Shown here piece by piece: positions 58,576-64,000 of a stretch of DNA of 64,000 nt. Source of the DNA: Xiphophorus maculatus (taxonomy: Eukaryota; Chordata; Actinopteri; Cyprinodontiformes; Poeciliidae). Position numbers and translations under genes: made by a program. The stretch covers positions 15,048,501 through 15,112,500 of the forward strand of contig NC_036447.1 in assembly GCF_002775205.1 (NCBI RefSeq). Reading direction: 5' to 3'. Numbering within the stretch: position 1 is the first letter of the stretch; each line of letters opens with the position of its first letter. Below the pieces are notes generated by a model, which was not told the origin of the DNA, did not search any database, and saw only the letters and a list, made by a program, of their open reading frames with translations.

Positions 58576-59329
58576 ATGCTACCTGTTTGATTGCTGGGGG
58601 TGTGTAAGGGAGAGATCTGGGGTTGGGGGCTGGATTAGTCATTTTTCCACTCTGCTTTTATTTTTTTATTGTTTAATTCAATAACGTTACTTAATGTTTC
58701 AACAACATTCCCTAAAAAGAAGAGGAACCACTTTGGGTAAGTGTTTCAAATGAGCTTTTAACACTTCCGCTCTCCCTGCTGACAGATGTTTATGATGTTC
58801 CAGGAAAGAAAACATGTAAAGAAGAGACTGAGTAGCTTGAGTGGATGGCGCCTGTCTCTTTTGTTGGTGCGTTTTAAGAGGAAAGCTTTAAAGCCATGTT
58901 GCAACAGGCTTTCGTCCCCAGGGGAGCAGTTATTTGATGGATTTTTCCCTCGGTGGTGTTACATTTTTATAACAGTAAAATTTCACTGTGGGGAAATCTG
59001 ATAAAACCACTGAAACTGTTTATATTAAGTGTGATATCCTGCAGCACACAAGATGTCAGATATGCTTTTTCTGTGTTGCGTACACCATGTTTAGAATAGT
59101 TTTAGTCTTTCAAAAGCATGTTGATATTTTGACTTGATAAATTTCCTTTGTTTCCCCATCATAAATTTGACTTGTTTTCTGTTTATTCAATAAATTCCAA
59201 TAAACATTTTTGGTGAGAATCATTTTTGGCAACAGATTTTTTTGTTTTCAAACCTCTAAATAGAAAAAAGTGAATAAGAATGACACTTTTTTAAGTAAGT
59301 ATTATATGTTAACCTAATCCATCCTACAG

Positions 59330-59800
59330 AAGTATTCACACCAGTTGAATTTTCAACATTTTGACATGTCACAGCCAAAAGCTTCAATTAGACTAGCACA
59401 GTATCAGACAAATATAAGGACAGTGAAGTGATGATTTTAAATATTTATTTATAAATGCAAATCTGTCAAGTGTGGCCTGTATTTGTATTCAGCCCCTTTT
59501 ATTCTAGTAGCTTCCCCCAAAATAATTCCAGTTGACTTCAGAAAACACCAAATCAGTAAATTCACCTCTGTGTAATTTGATCTCAGTGTAAACACAGATG
59601 TTCTAAAATGGCCTCAGAGGTTTGTTAGAGAACAGCTGGACAGTGATCACCCCAGGTAGTTAATGGGTAGCAGTAGAGTATTTTTAAGTACTTTAAAAGT
59701 GGAGTAATATAGAGTACTCTACTATTAATTGTGTTATATCCTATAAAGTTAGGGTATTAAGCAAAATCCCAAGCTTTGAACAAATCAAGCATTTAAAAAC
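59330..59800 (+). mobile_element. Tc1/mariner 5' end fragment
   Basis: The left part matches the terminal text of the same Tc1 family (gaagtattcacaccagttga, catgtcacagccaaaagctt, gtggcctgtatttgtattca). Near 59767 is atcccaagctttgaaca, the transposase HTH region. The middle is rearranged by short tandem gtagagta-like units (59668-59725). Confidence 0.6.
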
Positions 59801-60341
59801 AATTCTGGTTATCACCCCTGAGGGAATGTTTTTCTAAAGTAGGGGCAGGGAGTTTGTCACAGTTGATGGTAAGGGGCATAATAAAGGGCAAGGCATGAAA
59901 AAAAACACAGAAAGATGCTGAAAAACTTGCTTGCTGAAAAACTTCAGAAAGGGGTGGAGGTTTATTTTCCTGGAGGACAACATTTTCATATTTCAAAATA
60001 TAACTATATAGAAATATTTTAGATCAATTATGTGTTATAATGTCTGTTCAGTGATTTAAGATTTTATTCGTTAGAAATGTAAACCTGGTAGACAGATACC
60101 CCCAAAGAACTACAGCTCTAATTGCCTTATGGTGATCTCATAAAGATGCATGCCACACGTTTAGGTTCTGACTTCTTTATAAATATCAACAAAATACATA
60201 AAATGATGTACCCTTAATGCGTAAAACATGTGGATAAAAAACTCAACGTGTGTTAAAGCCAAAACACAGATGCAAATAAAGACGCCTTTAGATTAACTCT
60301 CCAAATAAAGAGTAGTATTCGCAGAAATTTGCTTAAAACTT

Positions 60342-60347
60342 TTTATT
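60342..60347 (-). terminator. Poly(A) signal of the P/Q-rich SCPP gene
   Basis: AATAAA on the minus strand about 240 bases after the TGA stop, in an A-rich context. This would place the 3' end near 60325. Confidence 0.5.
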
Positions 60348-60586
60348 TTTAAAAAGAAAACAACAGTGAGAAAAGAAAAGGAAAGAACATAGACACTGTG
60401 AAAATGCAGCATGCTGGGTGTAACATTGTATCACAGTCAATAATTCTAAAACAGCTATTGTTATTAAAAAATTAATTTAAAGTCTTCTCAGGTATCTAGA
60501 GAGGTTATCAACATAGTTTGCTAATGTTCTAAAATGTTACTTCAAGCTGATTCTTCAATTTTACGTGTTTGACGTCGTTCACTCAT

Positions 60587-61966
60587 TCACATTTTATCAG
60601 GTGCCTGAAAACACAGAAAAATAGCATCCAATTATTTTTGTTTTGCATATTTGTGACATTTTTTGTGAACATTTACTAACTGTGCAAAGTTAATTAGTGA
60701 AGTGATTTATAGTTTGGTCACCTGGCTTGTTTGGACAGGTTTGTGCTGCAATGGATCCTGCGATGGTTGTGCATTCACATCAAAAGCTGGCATCTAAGGA
60801 AAAAAAACACATACATGTGAAGCAAAAATGTGGAGACATTGTAGAAAGCATATTACTAATACTCTGCTCTCTCACTTGTTGCTGGGGAAGTCCTTGAGGA
60901 GGAAATCTAAATGGGGGTACCTGAAAAAAAGCACATGAAATTTATGTTTATGATGTATTTTGAGAGTAATAGGAAAAATCTAATAATACAAAACTCTATT
61001 ACATTTCCCAGACTGGGCCCATTTGGCACAGGAGCAGTGTTCTGAATTATCTGAAACAAAAATAAACCTGCTATTAGAATCATGCACTATAGATATTATT
61101 AGGTTTGTAAGGATTCATTAAGTTACCCAAAATATTTACCTGGTTCTTAGCGAAGTCATAAGGGTAGAACTGCAAACATAAAACCACAAAACCACAAAAA
61201 TGTTAATAGTCGCACTGTATGCCACACATAATATAAAAAGTAACAGATCAGCACATACAACTTCAACACTCTGTCTGCCAGGAGGCTGTGGGATGGAGTA
61301 CTTGATGAAACCGTACTGAGGGAAGGTCTGTTGAAACAAAATTAGTAAAAAGTAAAAGCAGTTGTTGTCATAGTTTAGCACATATACATGCATGTGAGAA
61401 AACGCTTACTTGTCCTTGATTTGTTCCAGCTGCACCAGCACCAAACATGTATGGAAGCTTGGTAAAACATACAAAATACACATAAATGATGTAAGTAAAA
61501 ATGTAACAATTTGATTTTTACAGTTAAATGGAAACATAACATTAAAGAATTGGGACCTACAAATTCCACACTATAAACTCCTGGGCCTCCAGGTTGTGGG
61601 AAACCACCGGCGAAAGGTGAGTTAATCTGCATGAAAATTGGGGGAAAAAAACTTTTATTGGTAAAAATTAAACTTTGATATTTATTTTCTTAAAGTTCCA
61701 TCAAGCATGTAAGATAAAACTAAGGAGGAAGAGATTAACAAACTCAGTATGCATGTTTACCTGTGTCGCTGGAGCCCGGGGTCTAGATCCTGTGTAATGC
61801 GGCAAGTATTGGAACTAAATGCAGAAGGAGAAACATTTAGAGGAGTGACAGCAGGACACTTTGTGTGATAGTTTTAAAGTTTTTGCTGTTTAAAATAAAA
61901 TCTAAGACTTACGGGCACAGCACAGGCAGTGCCAGCCAAACATAGGCACAGGAAGACTGCTTTCAT
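60587..61966 (-). CDS. Pro/Gln-rich SCPP gene, 10 coding exons
   Basis: Coding exons on the minus strand: 61913-61966, 61761-61814, 61561-61626, 61410-61457, 61259-61327, 61140-61169, 61003-61050, 60876-60920, 60722-60793 and 60587-60604. Every intron is phase 0 with GT/AG ends; 504 nt, 167 aa, stop TGA. The leader is MKAVFLCLCLAGTACAVP. The mature protein is rich in Pro, Gln, Gly, Phe and Tyr: FQYLPHYTGSRP, LPYMFGAG, YGFIKYSIPQPPGRQ, FYPYDF and VPPFRFPPQGLPQQ. SxE phosphorylation sites are at Ser55 and Ser94. Cys is absent from the mature chain. This composition and intron phase are those of P/Q-rich SCPPs, secreted by dental or scale epithelium and involved in enameloid or ganoine-type mineral. 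The LPHY start resembles what I recall of scpp5; an odam relationship was also considered. I leave the name open. Confidence 0.82.
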
Positions 61967-62059
61967 TTTCGCCCTGAAAACACAACATTCACCGTTGTAA
62001 AATCTATGAAAGTCACACAGGATGGTTGGTTTCTGTTAGCCAGGTATACATGTACTCAC

Positions 62060-62170
62060 CCACTGCAATAAAAACAAACCAGAGAGAGAAGATGAAATGT
62101 TGAACTCAGAGGATGAGGTGATGCTAAATGATTGTGTTGTAGCTCAGAAAGGGCAGGTTTGACTTTTATA
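62060..62170 (-). promoter_or_regulatory. Promoter and leader exon of the P/Q-rich SCPP gene
   Basis: On the minus strand a CTATAAAAGTC TATA box (TATAAAA at 62164-62170) lies about 30 bp before the likely start. A leader exon ends at an AGTGG|GTGAGT donor (62060). The next exon begins at 61973 (TTTTCAG|G), seven bases before the ATG. This matches the layout of the neighbour gene. Confidence 0.7.
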
Positions 62171-63619
62171 GGGTGTCCCTTCACCAAACAGTTAATTACA
62201 GTCGAAGGGAGTGAAGTCACCCAATGAGGGAGTACAGATCAGGTGTCTGGCCCACAGCTTAACTAAATGACCAGTGGCCCAATCCACTATCTGAGTAATA
62301 GTAGAGTCAGTTTGATTACACAGTCGGTGGCTTAGCACCTTCACTCACCTCAACCTGCATTCAGCCACAGTGAGTGTTGGATTTCATCGTTTTATAGAAA
62401 TCAGTGTATTTTCAAGTGATTTGGAATTACTGTAAGTAAGATGTTGCAGAGTTGTTGACTTACTAATGAAGAAATCAGAATCGAGATAAAACCTCTGCAG
62501 TTTACATGGAAAATTGTGATTGATACAGCCTGTTCCAGCTGCGCCTGACAGGCACTTTAGTTTATACACAAACTTTAAATAGTGTTGCAGAAATCCGTAT
62601 TAGTGTGTTGTTTTATTTGTTCTGCGTATTGGGTTTCTAGAAAGACACAAGATGCAATTTTAGGAGTATTTTTGAAAAATGAAACAAAACAAAGTGAAGG
62701 TTTTTGTCGTTATTATGCAACAGTTTTATTTGTAATTTTTTTGTAGAACTCTGTTTATACTTTGACATTTAAGAGATTTCTTAGCATTTTTTTTGGTTTC
62801 TTTTTTTGTCAAAAAAGCCACATTTATTGATCTTGATTGGGGTAAAAGATCCAAGGGATGAATAGTTGTAAGCACCGTATACATAAATAGTGCCATATAG
62901 TGGTATATGGCACTATTTATACCACTATATACCACTTTATACCACTGTTTATAGTGGTATATGGAACTGTAAATAGTGCCATATACCACTATAGTTATGC
63001 TCCAGAATCCTGGAGCTACAATTTGATTGACTGCAGAGCTGCTTCTACTTATAACATGATAAATAAAACAGATGTGTTAACACTTGATGGTTGTTTGGAG
63101 ATAAGTCAAAGATTTATTATTTATGGTTACTGACAGATAACATTCCTACTCCTTATTAACCTGAAACTCACTTTTATGACATTTTATCAATCAGCAGTGT
63201 CGTTTCTGAGATACAACAGTGGAAGAAGATTTACAGTGAAATGTTCTATGAGAGACAAGCCATTTACCATGCGAGTAGAAGACCTGTTTAGTCAAAAAAT
63301 TTAAAATATATCTCCATGTCACCCATATTCTCTAAATTCCTAAAAGATATTAAGTAATATAGTAAACAGTGACCAGATACAATTTAATATCTACAATGCA
63401 AGTCTGAACACAAAGACTTGCTAAAAAGGAATCTAATCAAACAAAAATTCAGTTTTTTTCAAACTATACAAAACTGTCGGGCCAATTCTTAAAGAAAAAT
63501 CAAGGTTGTTACATACAAAACCTTTTTATGTGAAATATTTAAGAACTTATTGATATTATTACTTACTTATTTTCCTATATGTAGTTATTAGTACAAGACA
63601 AAACAACACAAGGACACTG
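62171..63619. other. Intergenic DNA between SCPP genes
   Basis: The main structure is the palindrome cluster at 62883-62993. The rest is AT-rich with no supported gene; 77- and 87-codon frames over the palindromes are artefacts of the repeated text. Confidence 0.4.
62883..62993. repeat. Nested palindrome cluster of an ATACCACTAT motif
   Basis: A 17-bp perfect stem lies at 62883-62899/62904-62920. Segment 62896-62918 is also the reverse complement of 62971-62993 (23 bp). In between the block accactatat/accacttt/accactgt is repeated in direct and inverted order. Several alternative folds compete. Confidence 0.85.
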
Positions 63620-63888
63620 ATTAATGCGTTCATTTCATTTATTGTCTGAGCTTCTTAATAGAAAGATCACAAAGAGGAATAGTGGAAAATAGGACAATCA
63701 TATTTCACAGCAAACCACTAATTTGCATTTCGTCACATTATATTTTTTATTTTGTTGAGGAAGAAAACAAAGCACCATCTGAACTGGAATGATGTCCATA
63801 AAGTGTAGCACCAAATTTGTTAGAGGCTATAAAGAGCAGCATCGTTGTCTGGTTTCTATTCCTCTGAGCTGGTTCCTGGTTTCCTCAT
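63620..63888 (-). CDS. Last exon of a third SCPP gene (partial, runs off the window)
   Basis: On the minus strand an acceptor TTTTCTTTTAAG is followed at 63888 by a phase-0 frame coding MRKPGTSSEE and TAG at 63856-63858. About 215 bases of 3' sequence follow, with AATAAA at 63638-63643. The short last coding exon in phase 0, the Ser-Ser-Glu-Glu acidic end (an SxE phosphorylation target) and the tandem position 1.5 kb upstream of another SCPP gene all suggest a third family member whose other exons lie beyond 64000. The first codon is only read as Met in frame, not as a start. The alternative is a chance splice-like site. Confidence 0.45.
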
Positions 63889-64000
63889 CTTAAAAGAAAA
63901 AAGAAACAAACTAAGTCAGCTGTGAAAATAATTAAAACTTATGACATAAACCTTTCATTAAGAGTTCATTGTATAAACTGTCTTCTCCTTTCTTAAGTTG
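63889..64000. other. Intron of the presumed third SCPP gene
   Basis: The pyrimidine tract and acceptor at 63889-63905 (minus strand) are followed by AT-rich DNA to the window edge. No further exon is visible. Confidence 0.3.

Larger units (their letters stand above)
56061..60325. other. Intergenic DNA between the two SCPP genes
   Basis: It holds two Tc1-like fragments (about 56985-57300 and 59330-59800, listed separately), an A run at 57939-57953, and a palindrome cluster at 58497-58575. No gene was seen; open frames of 61-86 codons lack support. Confidence 0.4.

Noticed and set aside
62726-63133. Tyr/Ile/His-rich frames on both strands
   Set aside because: Generated by the palindrome cluster of ATACCACTAT-type blocks.
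1-64000. Search for CRISPR arrays, tRNA or rRNA genes, bacterial operons
   Set aside because: The only regular array is the 128-bp minisatellite without spacers; the tRNA-like B box at 40866 belongs to a SINE. The genes are spliced vertebrate genes.

Overview
The window is vertebrate nuclear DNA from a teleost fish, probably a percomorph. It is AT-rich with long introns, and carries decayed Tc1/mariner, hAT-type and SINE repeats of the kind common in teleosts. All the genes I can support lie on the minus strand. No prokaryotic-type operon, CRISPR array, rRNA or intact tRNA gene was seen.

Layout, left to right. (1) 3173-35422: a complete five-exon tachykinin (neurokinin-3 type) receptor gene, tacr3, encoding 409 aa. 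Its third intron is about 23.8 kb and holds most of the transposon debris: a hAT element with a BED-finger remnant and perfect 8-bp target duplications, a Helitron-like unit with seven copies of a 128-bp repeat, and several Tc1 fragments. (2) 35.4-46.6 kb: intergenic, with more Tc1 fragments, a tRNA-type SINE, two inverted-repeat elements and a possible conserved non-coding block. (3) 46770-50383: a complete rod-type cyclic-nucleotide-gated channel alpha gene, cnga1, with eight coding exons and 724 aa. It has an extreme Lys/Glu-rich N-terminal segment and an unusual 85-residue Glu-rich C-terminal tail. Past the TAG stop the same frame stays open for 35 more acidic codons. (4) 54080-55761: a small secreted acidic phosphoprotein gene with secretory calcium-binding phosphoprotein (SCPP) architecture, 214 aa. 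(5) 60587-61966: a Pro/Gln/aromatic-rich SCPP gene with ten coding exons, all introns phase 0, 167 aa. (6) About 63620-63888: what looks like the last exon of a third SCPP gene that continues beyond the window.

How they relate: tacr3 encodes a neuropeptide GPCR and cnga1 the cGMP-gated cation channel of rod phototransduction. The SCPP genes form a tandem family whose products are secreted into mineralising matrix such as tooth and scale. The three groups are functionally unrelated neighbours. Human TACR3, CNGA1 and the SCPP cluster all lie on chromosome 4, so the block may be an ancestral linkage group.

The most unusual signals are the in-frame acidic extension after the cnga1 stop, the tandem SCPP cluster, the fully delimited hAT and Helitron-like elements, and an excess of perfect short hairpins in introns and intergenic DNA, some with two mutually exclusive folds. 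Exon limits were placed by hand from GT/AG sites and reading-frame continuity. Repeat family names come from recognition, not from a database search.
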